Part shown: piece after piece, positions 1-8,806 of the stretch
How the letters are laid out: each line of letters opens with the position of its first letter
How positions within the stretch are numbered: the first letter of the stretch is position 1
Source: Bacillota bacterium
GTDB taxonomy: Bacteria; Bacillota; Clostridia; Christensenellales; UMGS416
DNA length: 64,000 nucleotides
Direction of reading: 5' to 3'
Assembly: GCA_023421955.1 (NCBI GenBank)
Contig: JAEZSE010000036.1
Span: 16,605-80,604, forward strand
Position numbers and translations under genes: made by a program
The notes under the pieces: model-generated
What the model was told of the DNA's origin: nothing
Databases searched by the model: none
The model's input: only the letters and a program-made list of their open reading frames with translations

Positions 1-1
1 A

Positions 2-1054
2 AGCAAGCTGCTCACCGCCGGCCAGGCGCCCAGCTGGCAGGAGTTTATGAGCCTGCTTGCCTATTATTCCCGCTGCGATTTGGATGAAAACGGCAGCGAT
101 GACTCCTATGCCATCACCGGCTTTGCCGATGACCTGGGCGGAGTTGGCACTGTGTTTCTTCAAGAGTTCGGTGTGCGCGACTGGGTGCTGCAAGACGGCG
201 CATGGGTGCCGGGCTTACTTTCCAATCGGGCCAAGGAAGCTGTGAAGTGGGCAAATCAGGCTTACCGCAGTGGCTATTTGGACCCGGATGGCTTGACTCA
301 AAGCCAGGATGAGGCAATTTTGAAGTTCTGCCAGGGCAAGGCGGGCATGTTGGTGGCCGACTGCTCCCCGGCCGGGGCTGAAAAGTTAAAGGCGGCATTA
401 CAAACCAACTCACCAGGCCTGGATATGGCATCTGCTGTGTCGGTGCTGGCCCAGCCTGTCAACCCGTGGGGCGTTGCTTATCACGACGACACCTCTTACC
501 GCACCGGCATTGTTTTCAATGCCCAGACCGATGACGGGAAATTGAAAAAAGTGTTTGCAGTAATGGACTGGATGATGGGGGAGGATGGGCAGACCTATCT
601 GAACTGGGGCGAGGCCGGCGTGGATTACAACGTGACCGGCGACGGCTTGCAGACGCTTCATAAGGATGAAAACGGCCTGCCCGTCACCTTTGGAGCGCGC
701 AATGGCGAATGGTCCGCCATGGTTCACATGGCCACCTGGGCCACCGACTTCATGCCGGCAGCCACCGCGGGCGATTACCGGTTTAAATATCTGGAAACGT
801 TGAAGAGCTTCTGGTGGCCCAACAACTGGCGCAAGCCGCTGTTTACCCGCCAGATCGCTGACCCCGCTGTGCAAGGGTTTGACGCCGGGCGCGAGGCTGA
901 GCATGCTCTTGTAGATCTCATCATGCGGTCCGGCGATGTGGAAAAGGATTGGCCCGGCTATGTGGAGGCAATGAAGCAAAAGCTCAATGCAGATGCCGTG
1001 GCGCAGATCGTGAACGATTACGCAAAGCAAAACGGCATCACAGCGGAGGAATAG
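2..1054 (+). CDS. Extracellular solute-binding protein, C-terminal part (5' end outside window)
   Basis: The reading frame is open from base 2, so the gene begins before the window; about 350 residues are visible. The fold signs (repeated Trp/Tyr-rich segments, a middle part that matches family-1-type sugar or oligopeptide binding lipoproteins, and a C-terminal 'VNDYAKQNG' helix) fit the substrate-binding component of an ABC importer outside the membrane. The ligand cannot be told from the sequence. The N-terminal signal and lipobox are not visible. A hairpin terminator follows about 55 bases after the stop. A second protein of the same general class starts at the other end of the window (62714). 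Confidence 0.75.
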   Translation, partial: SKLLTAGQAPSWQEFMSLLAYYSRCDLDENGSDDSYAITGFADDLGGVGTVFLQEFGVRDWVLQDGAWVPGLLSNRAKEAVKWANQAYRSGYLDPDGLTQSQDEAILKFCQGKAGMLVADCSPAGAEKLKAALQTNSPGLDMASAVSVLAQPVNPWGVAYHDDTSYRTGIVFNAQTDDGKLKKVFAVMDWMMGEDGQTYLNWGEAGVDYNVTGDGLQTLHKDENGLPVTFGARNGEWSAMVHMATWATDFMPAATAGDYRFKYLETLKSFWWPNNWRKPLFTRQIADPAVQGFDAGREAEHALVDLIMRSGDVEKDWPGYVEAMKQKLNADAVAQIVNDYAKQNGITAEE

Positions 1055-1107
1055 AAACCGGCTGCCGGCTCTGTGCTGTCATCCTGCTTTATTTTCTTGG
1101 CAAACTG

Positions 1108-1130
1108 AGGGGCGCGCGAGCGCCTTTTTC
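1108..1130 (+). terminator. Rho-independent terminator after solute-binding protein gene
   Basis: A GGCGC/GCGCC stem (1111-1115 with 1120-1124) with a GCGA loop is followed by five T residues. It lies about 55 bases past the stop codon of the preceding gene. Confidence 0.6.
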
Positions 1131-1203
1131 TTCCCCCAAATTGATTGGAACCAAGCGCACTTCTCTTCGTCCAATAAGGCATAGAGAAAGTGAGGGGTAT
1201 TAC

Positions 1204-1707
1204 ATGATTAAGCAGATTTTTGTGGCAGGTGTATTGATCGTATTGGCCCTCATCTCCGCCGGCTGTGCCTTGTTTGGCCTGCCGATGGGCAACCCAAACG
1301 CACCGGCGGAAATCGATGTGGTGGAAAATGCCAGCCCCACCGACCGGGCTGAGCCCACCGTGGCGGAAACTGCGAAGCCGGACGCCACGGCCGACACCTC
1401 CGCCCCCAACGTCATGCCTGCCCGCCCCGGCTCCGGTGCCACTTCCGATCCCTCTGCCCATCTCAATGACCTTGTGGGTACCTGCGGCACCGTCAAGCAG
1501 GTGAACGGCCAGCTGGTGCTGATCGAGCCAGCCGGCGGCGGTGAATTCATGCTGCGCTTCAGTGAACGTACCCGGTGGGATGAGGGTGTGAACCAGACCA
1601 TCGAGGTGGGCAATACGATCACCTGCCAGGTGAAGCCCGAGCCCACACTCACCACACCGGCGCAGGGCGAGGTGTTTTTGGTGACCGGAAACGAAAAAGC
1701 AAAGTAG
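1204..1707 (+). CDS. Small secreted lipoprotein of unknown function
   Basis: 167 residues. The start at 1204 follows GAGGGG at a good distance; the in-frame extension upstream lacks a signal and was not used. Residues 1-20 form a signal peptide ending in the lipobox 'ISAGC', so the protein should be diacylglyceryl-modified at Cys and held on the outer face of the membrane. A Pro/Ala/Thr-rich linker (about residues 35-80) leads to a small beta-rich C-terminal domain of about 75 residues containing 'LVGTCGTVKQVNGQLVLIEP', which resembles a small barrel. I do not recognise the family. It is a single-gene unit between two terminators. Confidence 0.7.
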   Translation: MIKQIFVAGVLIVLALISAGCALFGLPMGNPNAPAEIDVVENASPTDRAEPTVAETAKPDATADTSAPNVMPARPGSGATSDPSAHLNDLVGTCGTVKQVNGQLVLIEPAGGGEFMLRFSERTRWDEGVNQTIEVGNTITCQVKPEPTLTTPAQGEVFLVTGNEKAK

Positions 1708-1730
1708 ATCAAAACAGCACAAATGCAAAA

Positions 1731-1760
1731 GGGCTGCCGCGCAATTCTGCGCGGCAGCCC
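1731..1760. terminator. Bidirectional terminator between convergent genes
   Basis: A perfect 12-bp stem (1731-1742 with 1749-1760) has a 6-base loop. An A-rich run on the left and T-rich run on the right let it serve both the lipoprotein gene and the leftward SDR gene. Confidence 0.75.
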
Positions 1761-1802
1761 CTCATTTTGCACCGGGGCGTTGTAGCACCGATGGCGAACG
1801 CT

Positions 1803-2525
1803 TCACCATGGCCACTCGTTGCCCTGATCATCGCGCAGCACGAGCTTACCCTCGTCATGGCTGCCGGAGGGCTCGAGGAAATAGGCCAGGGCCGGTGCGG
1901 CAGCTTCCTCCGGCTCCAGGTTTGCTTCCTCGTTTTTCTCGCCGTGCATATAGGACTTTACCCAGCCGGGGTGGTAGACGCGGAACGTATACCCATCCTT
2001 TGTAAGATCGTTGAACAGTATGGATACGCCCATGTTCAGGGCACTTTTGCTCATGCAGTAACCAAACCAGCCGGTGCGGTAGCTCTTGCCGATGCTGCCC
2101 GCCTCGCTGGACACATAACACAGGCGCTTCCCTTCCCCTCGGTCCAGCAGCGGCAGGAGCGCCTCGGTGACCCGCAGCGGCCCCAGCGCGTTCACCTGAT
2201 AGGCCGCCAGCATCCCGTCATAATCGGGGTTTTGCCGGATGGTGCTCTCCAGCCGGTTGGAGAGGATGCCTGCGTTGCTAATCAGCACATCCAGCGAGCC
2301 GGATTCGCGGCCCACCGCATCCGCTGCCGCCTGAATAGACTCCATATCGCCCACATCCAGCGGCAGGATTGTCAGGGCGTCAGGGTGCTGGCTCTTCAAT
2401 GCCGCCAGCTCCGGCCACTGGGGCAGAAATTGCCCTGCGAACACCCGGCAGCCATTCTCCAGAAGCCCCTTTGTCATGGCAAGGCCCAGCCCCCGGTCGG
2501 CGCCGGTGATGAATACGGTCTTCAT
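1803..2525 (-). CDS. Short-chain dehydrogenase/reductase (SDR)
   Basis: 240 residues, classical SDR length. It has the cofactor loop 'TGADRGLG' near residue 7, the 'NAG' motif near residue 87, and a 'YCMSK' active site near residue 163, with a serine about 13 residues before (YVSSE). It should be a cytosolic NAD(P)-dependent oxidoreductase; the substrate is unknown. It is the downstream gene of a two-gene leftward operon with the ThuA-domain gene. Only one base separates the two, and the GAGGGGAAGG ribosome site lies inside the upstream gene's end. Confidence 0.88.
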   Translation of the reverse strand: MKTVFITGADRGLGLAMTKGLLENGCRVFAGQFLPQWPELAALKSQHPDALTILPLDVGDMESIQAAADAVGRESGSLDVLISNAGILSNRLESTIRQNPDYDGMLAAYQVNALGPLRVTEALLPLLDRGEGKRLCYVSSEAGSIGKSYRTGWFGYCMSKSALNMGVSILFNDLTKDGYTFRVYHPGWVKSYMHGEKNEEANLEPEEAAAPALAYFLEPSGSHDEGKLVLRDDQGNEWPW

Positions 2526-2526
2526 T

Positions 2527-3165
2527 TTATTCCGCCTTCCCCTCGGCGCACCAGTCCAGCGCGTTGCGCAGCAGCTGCTGGAAGTTGGGGTCCAGCCACA
2601 CGGGCACGTTGTGCCCCGGTGTCAGCACGCACACCCTGCCATGGCCTTCTCTCCTTGTCCAGCCAGCAGGGGTGGTGCCGTGCCGCGACGTGGCGGTCAG
2701 GAAAACATCCGCAGGCTGGTCTGCCATGTCCAGGAAATAGTGTTCATCGGGCTCTGTGAAGGCCTGCACCCCGGCGGCCAACCGGTGCCCTGCCTTGGGC
2801 GCGAACGTGACCGGCAGCTGGGCCGGGTGCGCCAGGAAAAGCCCGCCCAGCAGCCTGTGCATGTCTTTCAGGCCGTCATATCCGGCTGTGCCTGAGTGGA
2901 CTGTGAGCAAGCCGCCGCCTTCCTGCACATATCGGAGCAGCCTGCCCCGCGTGGCCTCATCAGCCCACTTGGATTCATCGGCAGCGGTGCGGTTGTCGCT
3001 CTTCACCAGCATCACAACGGGGTACTGACTGAAGTCAATCGCTGGGATCTCCGCGCCATCGGTAATAATGTCAAAGTGATAGCCATGCTGCTCCAATGGT
3101 TTGATACCTTCGCAGGAGACATAGCCAGGGTGCCAGCGGTCGTCGTTCAGGAGAAGGATGTTCAT
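2527..3165 (-). CDS. ThuA-like (trehalose-utilisation) domain protein
   Basis: 212 residues, matching the ThuA-like class I amidotransferase fold: N-terminal 'ILLLNDDRWHPG', then 'GGGLLTVHSG' and 'LLGGLFLAHP', and a C-terminal 'GRVCVLTPGHNVPVWLDPNF' typical of the family. ThuA proteins take part in sugar metabolism in rhizobia, but most homologues are uncharacterised. It has a clean AAAGGAGG ribosome site and is co-transcribed with the SDR gene, so a joint role in modifying a sugar or polyol is a reasonable inference. Confidence 0.85.
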   Translation of the reverse strand: MNILLLNDDRWHPGYVSCEGIKPLEQHGYHFDIITDGAEIPAIDFSQYPVVMLVKSDNRTAADESKWADEATRGRLLRYVQEGGGLLTVHSGTAGYDGLKDMHRLLGGLFLAHPAQLPVTFAPKAGHRLAAGVQAFTEPDEHYFLDMADQPADVFLTATSRHGTTPAGWTRREGHGRVCVLTPGHNVPVWLDPNFQQLLRNALDWCAEGKAE

Positions 3166-3229
3166 GAGGGCCTCCTTTAGTACTTCAACTTCTGATCGAG
3201 TTGGTACAGAGCTTGAGCTGTGGAAGCTG

Positions 3230-3480
3230 GAGAAGGCGATTCCCTACCCTCCCTTAAGTCGGTGCGCTTAGCACCGACGGCTAAGGGGGGATGTCGCTAC
3301 AGCGACAGGGGGGATTTGTTGGAAGGATTTTTGCTAGCACAGTCGGGACGGAGCCTTAGCAACAGGCCGGGACGGAGCCAGGCCCCTACTGTGTGGGATT
3401 GGGGGCGAAGCTCCCATTATGTAAACTTTTCCCCCTCCCCGCTGAGGGGGGGAGGGGGATGGGGGAGAGGGTGTAACGAT
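3230..3480. repeat. Intergenic repeat cluster (copy A)
   Basis: This 358-base gap holds no gene. It contains paired inverted segments (AAGTCGGTGCGC near 3256, AGCACCGAC just after; GTCGCTACAGCGAC near 3293), a 'GGCCGGGACGGAGCC...GGCCCCTACTGT' stretch (about 3366-3392) shared with the elements at 8807 and 27020, and a G-rich/C-rich hairpin near 3431-3470 like those at 8957 and 23775. It looks like a composite of REP- or MITE-like non-coding repeats. Confidence 0.55.
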
Positions 3481-3523
3481 AATGGGAACATTCAAGATAA
3501 GCAGAGTTGTCTCCTGCTTGTTC

Positions 3524-4639
3524 TTACTTCAAATTCTCCGGGTTCAGCGGCTCCAGCTCGGGGAGCACAAACCGGCCGTCCTTGCGCACCAACACATCGT
3601 CAAACCACATCTCGCCGCCGCCCACTTCCGGCGTTTGCAGCAGCACCAGGTCCCAATGGATGGCCGACACGTTGCCGTTGAAGCACTCGTCATAGGCCTT
3701 GCCCGGCGTGAAGTGGATGGAGCCGGCGATCTTCTCGTCAAACAGCGTGTCCTTCATGGGCTTGGTGATGAATGGGTTCACGCCGATGGCGAATTCGCCC
3801 ACGTAGCGGGCGCCTTCGTCGGTGTCCAGGATCTCGTTGATCAGCGTGGTGTTGTTGCAGGTGGCCTCGATGATCTTGCCATCCTTGAACAGGAAGCTGA
3901 TGTTTTCATAGGTGAAGCCGTTGTAGATGGCCGGAGTGTTGTAGGTGATGCGGCCGTTCACCGAGTCGCGCACCGGGGCGGCAAACACCTCGCCATCGGG
4001 GATGTTGAGGTCACCGGCGCACTTGATGGCAGGCAGGCCCTTGATGGAGAAGCTGATGTCGGTGTCTTTGGCTGTGAGGCGCACGCGGTCGGTGCGGTTC
4101 ATCAGTTCCACCAGCGGGTCCATCGCCTGTGACATCTTGTTATAGTCCAGGCAGCACACGTCGAAATAGAAATCCTCAAAGGCCTCGGTGCTCATGTTGG
4201 CCTGCATCGCCATGCCCTCGTCGGGGTTCCTCAGCACCACCCAACGGGTGTCGGGCACGCGGATCATGCCGTGCACCTTTTCGTTGTAGAGGCTCATATA
4301 CTGCTTGATCTTCTGCGCGGGGATGTCGGCCATCTCGGCTGCGTTGTTGCCGCCGCGCATGCCGATGTAGCACTGCATCTGCGCCATCAGCGAAGAGTCA
4401 TAGGCGGCCATCACCTTGAGCTGCTCCTCGGTGGACTCCATAACGATCGAGCGCGTCACGCGCCGGTCGCGCAGCCACACAAAGGGCACGCCGCCGGCGG
4501 CGTACACTTCCTTCACAAGCTCGCTCACCGTGCTCTTCTGGATGTCGGTGGCCTCAATCAGCACCTTGTCGCCGGGCTTCACCTTGCAGGATTGGGTCAC
4601 CAGGTTATGGGCCAGTTTCTTCATTCTGGAATCTGTCAT
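3524..4639 (-). CDS. M29-family metallo-aminopeptidase
   Basis: 371 residues from the second of two adjacent ATGs; it lies 5 bases after GAGGTG, and the first (4642) is too close. The longer open frame upstream has no family similarity. The metal-site segments of the thermophilic aminopeptidase (AmpS/PepS/AmpT) family are present: 'NIPDGEVFAAP' in the middle, then 'KIAGSIHFTPGKAYDE' and 'SAIHWDLV' near the C terminus, with the conserved C-terminal 'MWFDDVLVRKDGRFVLPEL'. It should be a cytosolic two-metal exopeptidase releasing N-terminal residues. It has its own promoter, divergent from the VOC gene. Confidence 0.92.
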   Translation of the reverse strand: MTDSRMKKLAHNLVTQSCKVKPGDKVLIEATDIQKSTVSELVKEVYAAGGVPFVWLRDRRVTRSIVMESTEEQLKVMAAYDSSLMAQMQCYIGMRGGNNAAEMADIPAQKIKQYMSLYNEKVHGMIRVPDTRWVVLRNPDEGMAMQANMSTEAFEDFYFDVCCLDYNKMSQAMDPLVELMNRTDRVRLTAKDTDISFSIKGLPAIKCAGDLNIPDGEVFAAPVRDSVNGRITYNTPAIYNGFTYENISFLFKDGKIIEATCNNTTLINEILDTDEGARYVGEFAIGVNPFITKPMKDTLFDEKIAGSIHFTPGKAYDECFNGNVSAIHWDLVLLQTPEVGGGEMWFDDVLVRKDGRFVLPELEPLNPENLK

Positions 4640-4667
4640 CATTGCACCTCGTGTCTCGGATGGCACG

Positions 4668-4696
4668 ATTATACAACCATGCATATCCCGGTGCAA
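4668..4696 (-). promoter_or_regulatory. Sigma-A-type promoter for the M29 aminopeptidase
   Basis: On the minus strand TTGCAC, a 17-base spacer, then TATAAT. The -10 lies about 29 bases upstream of the chosen start. Confidence 0.7.
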
Positions 4697-4721
4697 GTCG
4701 CCGTCAGGCCCGGGCCATCGG

Positions 4722-4750
4722 TTGCGGCTGCCCGGCCTTCCCGGTATAAT
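4722..4750 (+). promoter_or_regulatory. Promoter for the VOC/MFS pair
   Basis: TTGCGG, 17-base spacer, TATAAT. It lies back to back with the aminopeptidase promoter about 25 bases away. Confidence 0.7.
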
Positions 4751-4795
4751 AACCGGGGAAAGAGCATATTCACCAACTTGTATGGGAGGCATGTC

Positions 4796-5260
4796 ATGAA
4801 TCCCTGTGCCATCCGGTTTGTCCACACCAACCTGATTGCCCGAGACTGGCAGGCGCTTGCCCGGTTCTATATCGATGTGTTTGGCTGCACAGTGGCGCCG
4901 CCGGAGCGGCATCTTTCCGGCGGCTGGATCGACCGCATGACCGGCATTCCCGGCGTGCGGATTGATGGTGTCCACCTCACGCTGCCCGGCTATGAGAATG
5001 GCCCCACACTGGAAATTTTTAGCTATTCACCACAGTGGCAGGGAGAAGCAGCACAGGAAATCAACCGGCCGGGCTTCGGGCACATCGCCTTCCATGTGGA
5101 CGATGTTTGCAGCGTGCTGGAAAAGCTGCTTGCCAGTGGCGGCTCGATGATGGGCGAAGTGGTTCAAAAGGATTACGAGGGCCTGGGCCGCCTCACCGCT
5201 GCTTATGCCAGAGACCCGGAGGGCAACATCCTGGAGATTCAGAACTGGAGCAGGCCATAA
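4796..5260 (+). CDS. VOC-superfamily (glyoxalase/dioxygenase fold) protein
   Basis: 154 residues, starting at an ATG after GGGAGG and 46 bases from the promoter. The N-terminal 'RFVHTNLIARDWQALARFY' and C-terminal 'FGHIAFHVDD...YARDPEGNILEIQNW' segments are the two halves of a VOC fold. The candidate metal ligands are His in 'FVHTN', Glu in 'LEIFSY', His in 'HIAFHV' and Glu in 'LEIQ'. The reaction cannot be assigned: the superfamily includes glyoxalases, epimerases and antibiotic-binding proteins. It is followed after 34 bases by an MFS transporter in the same transcript. Confidence 0.85.
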   Translation: MNPCAIRFVHTNLIARDWQALARFYIDVFGCTVAPPERHLSGGWIDRMTGIPGVRIDGVHLTLPGYENGPTLEIFSYSPQWQGEAAQEINRPGFGHIAFHVDDVCSVLEKLLASGGSMMGEVVQKDYEGLGRLTAAYARDPEGNILEIQNWSRP

Positions 5261-5294
5261 CCCCGATCAGAATTACCAGGCAAAGGAGCAACCT

Positions 5295-6533
5295 GTGAAA
5301 CTCACATTCAAGCACACCATGCGTGCCTGCTACACAGGCTTCATCACGCAGGCGATAGTCAACAACCTGGCGCCGCTGCTGTTCATCATCTTCCGCGAGC
5401 AGTTTGGCCTTACCTATGAAATGCTGGGCCGGCTGGTTCTGCTGAACTTCGGCACACAGATCTTGGCAGACCTGATCTCCATCAAATATGTGGACCGCAT
5501 CGGCCACCGCAGGGCTGCCGTGCTGGCTCATGTGTTGTGCGCCGCCGGGCTCGTCTGTCTGGGTGTGCTGCCGATGCTGCTGTCATCTCCCTTTGTGGGG
5601 CTGATGATCGCCGCGGTGGTCTATGCCATGGGCGGCGGCATCATTGAGGTGCTGATGAGTCCCATTGTGGATTCACTGCCTGGCGAGGCCAAGGCATCGG
5701 CAATGAGCCTGCTGCATTCCTTCTACTGCTGGGGGCAGATGGCCGTGGTCGCCCTGACAACCTTGCTGCTGCTGGTTATCGGCAATGGGCTTTGGTACCT
5801 GTTGCCTGTTGCATGGGCCATTGTGCCGCTGCTGAACGCTGTGTTTTTCGGCAAGGTGCCGCTGCCGCCACCGGTGCCCGAGCACCAGAAAATTCCTCTT
5901 CGGAAGCTCATCGGCTCCAGGGCATTTCTGCTGGCGCTGGTGCTGATGCTTTGTGCCGGCGCTTCAGAGCTCACGATGGCGCAATGGGCGTCGCTGTTTG
6001 CCCAGCAGGGCCTGCAGGTGCCCAAGGTGGTTGGTGACCTGCTCGGCCCCTGCCTCTTTGCCGTGCTGATGGGCGTGGGGCGGGCGTTCTATGGCGTTCG
6101 AGGCCACAAGATGAACCTGCGGGGCGTGATGCTGACCTGCGGCGGATTGGCTGTGGTGTGCTATGCGGTCACCGTGTTTGCGCCAAACCCGATCCTCTCG
6201 CTGGCCGGCTGCGCGTTTTGCGGGCTGGCTGTGTGCCTGATGTGGCCGGGCACGCTGAGCCTTACCTCCGCCCGTTTCCCCTTGGGCGGCACGGCTCTGT
6301 TTGGTGCGCTGGCCGTGTTTGGAGACCTGGGCGCTTCCGCCGGGCCTTGGCTCACCGGCTGGGTGTCGGAGCTGGCGCAGGATGGCGGGGCTCTGTCGTT
6401 CATCGGTAAGTCATTTGGATGGGCTTCGGAGCAGGCAGGCCTGAAAACAGGGCTGCTCATCGGGATTGTGTTCCCGCTGCTGCTGGTGGCGGGCCTGCTG
6501 CTTTTGCGCAAGGGCGGCGAAGCAAAGGCGTGA
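5295..6533 (+). CDS. Major facilitator superfamily (MFS) transporter
   Basis: 412 residues with about 12 hydrophobic helices. The GTG start follows AAGGAG by 6 bases; the longer frame overlaps the VOC gene and was rejected. A 'KYVDRIGHRRAAVLAHVL' cytoplasmic loop after helix 2 is a degenerate MFS motif A. The protein resembles the fucose/sugar-type or FsrA-like branches, but the substrate cannot be stated. It shares a transcript with the VOC gene. Confidence 0.82.
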   Translation: MKLTFKHTMRACYTGFITQAIVNNLAPLLFIIFREQFGLTYEMLGRLVLLNFGTQILADLISIKYVDRIGHRRAAVLAHVLCAAGLVCLGVLPMLLSSPFVGLMIAAVVYAMGGGIIEVLMSPIVDSLPGEAKASAMSLLHSFYCWGQMAVVALTTLLLLVIGNGLWYLLPVAWAIVPLLNAVFFGKVPLPPPVPEHQKIPLRKLIGSRAFLLALVLMLCAGASELTMAQWASLFAQQGLQVPKVVGDLLGPCLFAVLMGVGRAFYGVRGHKMNLRGVMLTCGGLAVVCYAVTVFAPNPILSLAGCAFCGLAVCLMWPGTLSLTSARFPLGGTALFGALAVFGDLGASAGPWLTGWVSELAQDGGALSFIGKSFGWASEQAGLKTGLLIGIVFPLLLVAGLLLLRKGGEAKA

Positions 6534-6568
6534 GTTGCCGGTCTTTCTGTTATTTCACCGGCATAAGG

Positions 6569-6577
6569 TGATATACT
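6569..6577 (+). promoter_or_regulatory. Extended -10 promoter for the MscS gene
   Basis: TGATATACT, an extended -10 (TGn plus TATACT), lies 15 bases before the start. No good -35 is visible. Confidence 0.45.
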
Positions 6578-6592
6578 GAACAAGGATCCCCC

Positions 6593-7528
6593 ATGGGGGA
6601 AGATCGGATTTCATTGGAAGGGATGTTCAAAGCCATCGAAACCCTACTGAAGACAATCAACGAGCAGTTTGTGGAGGGCTTTTGGTCTGCGTTTCTCGTG
6701 TCGGCGGTGGTGACGGCGCTGGCGATCGTGCTGATCAAGCTCATCGGCCGCGGCCTGGCCAGGTTGTCGGAAAGCGGTCGGTTTGGCACGATCAACGCGG
6801 CCTATGCCCGCAGGATCCTGGCGGTCGTGGTTACCATCCTGGCCGGCATGTTGATTCTCTCGCAGGTGAAGCCTCTACAGAGCGTGACCAAGTCGCTGCT
6901 GGCCAGCTCCGGCGTGGTAGCCGTGATTGTGGGCTTTGCGGCCCAGCAAGCCATGGCCAACGTGGTGGGTGGCTTTTTCATTTCGGTCTTCAAGCCCTTC
7001 TCCATCTGCGACCGCGTGAAGCTTGTGGATCAGGGCATCGAGGGCATTGTGGAGGATATTTCGCTGCGGCACACCGTGGTGCGCACCTTTGAGAACACCC
7101 GGGTGATCGTGCCCAACAGCGTGATGAATTCGGCGATTCTGGAAAACGCCCATTATCAGGATGCCAAGGTTTGCCGGTTCCTGGACATCGGCGTGAGTTA
7201 TGATTCCGATCTGGACCGGGCCATGGCCATCATCGCCGGGGAAGTGCGCGCCCACCGCGATTATTACGATAACCGCACCGAGGAAGAGATTGCGTCCGGC
7301 ACGCCGGAGGTGGTGGTGCGCCTGGTGGAGTTTGCCGATTCGTCGGTGAAACTGCGCGTAGCTGTGTGGGCGGTGGATGCCAGCACCGCATATGCGATGC
7401 TTTGCGACCTGCGCTACTCAATTAAGAAGCGGTTTGATGCCGAGGGCATCGAGATCCCTTATCCGCACCGCACGGTGGTGATGAAGCGTTTTACCGTTGA
7501 CGGGGTGAAAAACAATTCTCATGAATAA
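6593..7528 (+). CDS. Small-conductance mechanosensitive channel, MscS family
   Basis: 311 residues. Three N-terminal membrane helices (about residues 20-45, 65-85 and 95-120) are followed by the pore-lining 'ASSGVVAVIVGFAAQQAMAN' and 'VVGGFFI' segments, then the beta domain 'PFSICDRVKL...GIEGIVEDISLRHTVVRTFENTRVIVPNS' that marks the MscS family. It should be an inner-membrane pressure valve releasing solutes on osmotic downshift. The start follows AAGGA at 9 bases; the ATG at 6623 is an alternative but has no spacing to its AAGGG. It is transcribed alone. Confidence 0.93.
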   Translation: MGEDRISLEGMFKAIETLLKTINEQFVEGFWSAFLVSAVVTALAIVLIKLIGRGLARLSESGRFGTINAAYARRILAVVVTILAGMLILSQVKPLQSVTKSLLASSGVVAVIVGFAAQQAMANVVGGFFISVFKPFSICDRVKLVDQGIEGIVEDISLRHTVVRTFENTRVIVPNSVMNSAILENAHYQDAKVCRFLDIGVSYDSDLDRAMAIIAGEVRAHRDYYDNRTEEEIASGTPEVVVRLVEFADSSVKLRVAVWAVDASTAYAMLCDLRYSIKKRFDAEGIEIPYPHRTVVMKRFTVDGVKNNSHE

Positions 7529-7541
7529 ATCAGAATTCCTA

Positions 7542-7570
7542 TGGCAAATTGAAGCAAATTAGTTTATAAT
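7542..7570 (+). promoter_or_regulatory. Promoter for the aldo/keto reductase
   Basis: TGGCAA, 17-base spacer, TATAAT, about 46 bases before the start. The -35 is weak and the -10 is perfect. Confidence 0.55.
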
Positions 7571-7616
7571 TGGGGAACACACATTCTACAATCAAACAAC
7601 AAGTGAGGTGCCAGCC

Positions 7617-8735
7617 ATGCTTTATCGCGCATTCCCCCGCACCGGCACGCCTGTCAGCGCCGTCAGCCTGGGCGCCGAACACCTGCTGCAGGTGGACAAA
7701 CCCACCTGCATTGACGTGGTGAGTGCCGCCATTGATCATGGGATGAACTATGTGGATCTGTTTATGAGCGAGCCATGGGTCCGCGAGTGGATCGGCGAGG
7801 CCCTCAAGGGCCGGCGGGACAAGATGATGGTGGCTGGCCATCTGGGCTGCACCCAGAAAGATGGCCAGTATTTCCGCACCCGCGACCTCAAGATGAGCCG
7901 GCAGTACTTCGACGAGCTGCTGGAAAAACTGGGCACCGACTACATTGACGTGATGATGCTGCACTTTATTGACGACCAGGAGGATATGAAGGCCAGCCTT
8001 GATCCCGACGGCTTCCTCGGGTTGGCGCAAGAGTATTTGCAGGCGGGCAAGGCCCGCATGCTGGGCTTCTCCAGCCATGTGCCCAATGTGGCCGCGCCGA
8101 TGGTGGCCACGGGCCTGTTTGACGCCGTGATGTTCAGCGTGTGCCCGGCGATGGACTTGCTGCCCCCGGATAACGTCATTGATGAGCTGTTCAAGTGGGA
8201 GCTCTATGAGCGCCGGGAGTCGCGACTATCACCGGAGCGGATGGCGTTCTACCGACAGTGCGAGGCCGCCAAGACCGGCATCGTGGTGATGAAGGGCTAC
8301 GGCGCCGGCATGCTCCTGAAGCAGCCGGGCATGACGCCGGCCAAGGCCATCCATTATGCGCTCACCCGGCCCGGCGTGGTCACAATGGCCGCCGGCTGCC
8401 GCAGCGTGGCCGAGGTGGAGGCTGCAGCCGCCTATTTTGATGCCACAGACGAGGAGAAGGACTACACCGCTTTTGTGTCCGGCTCCCATTGGAACAGCGA
8501 CGGTGTGTGCATGTATTGCAACCACTGCCTGCCCTGCCCGCAAAGCATCGACATTGCCGCCGTGACGAAGCTTTTGCACCGCGCCGCGGAAGGCGACCAG
8601 AGCGCCAAAGCCGTGTATGCTGCTCTTGCCCACAATGGTGGCGAGTGCGTCAGCTGCGGAGACTGCGCCGAACGCTGCCCCTTTGGTGTGGATAGCATGG
8701 GCAACATGGGAAAAGCTCATCGCTTGATGGGTTGA
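7617..8735 (+). CDS. Aldo/keto reductase with C-terminal 4Fe-4S cluster domain
   Basis: 372 residues; ATG at 7617 sits 6 bases after GAGGTG. The N-terminal three quarters is an AKR barrel ('DHGMNYVDLF' with the Asp/Tyr region, 'LGTDYIDVMMLH', 'RMLGFSSH'). A ferredoxin-like tail follows with two Cys clusters, 'CMYCNHCLPCP' (about 297-307) and 'CVSCGDCAERCPFG' (about 344-357), for two 4Fe-4S centres. The family is common in anaerobes and is thought to pass electrons between a bound cluster and the NAD(P) site; substrates are unknown. It stands alone between a promoter and a terminator. Confidence 0.9.
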   Translation: MLYRAFPRTGTPVSAVSLGAEHLLQVDKPTCIDVVSAAIDHGMNYVDLFMSEPWVREWIGEALKGRRDKMMVAGHLGCTQKDGQYFRTRDLKMSRQYFDELLEKLGTDYIDVMMLHFIDDQEDMKASLDPDGFLGLAQEYLQAGKARMLGFSSHVPNVAAPMVATGLFDAVMFSVCPAMDLLPPDNVIDELFKWELYERRESRLSPERMAFYRQCEAAKTGIVVMKGYGAGMLLKQPGMTPAKAIHYALTRPGVVTMAAGCRSVAEVEAAAAYFDATDEEKDYTAFVSGSHWNSDGVCMYCNHCLPCPQSIDIAAVTKLLHRAAEGDQSAKAVYAALAHNGGECVSCGDCAERCPFGVDSMGNMGKAHRLMG

Positions 8736-8751
8736 AAACGATAAAAAGATC

Positions 8752-8781
8752 GGCGTCACCGGTTGGTGACGCCTTTTGTTT
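8752..8781 (+). terminator. Rho-independent terminator of the aldo/keto reductase
   Basis: A 9-bp GC-rich stem (8752-8760 with 8765-8773), a GGTT loop and TTTTGTTT make a strong terminator 16 bases after the stop. Confidence 0.85.
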
Positions 8782-8806
8782 ACCCTATCCAATTACCAGT
8801 TTTGGC

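Noticed and set aside
3220..3681. Plus-strand ORFs in the 3.2-3.7 kb gap
   Set aside because: They run through repeats and the antisense of the M29 aminopeptidase, with no ribosome site or protein-like composition.
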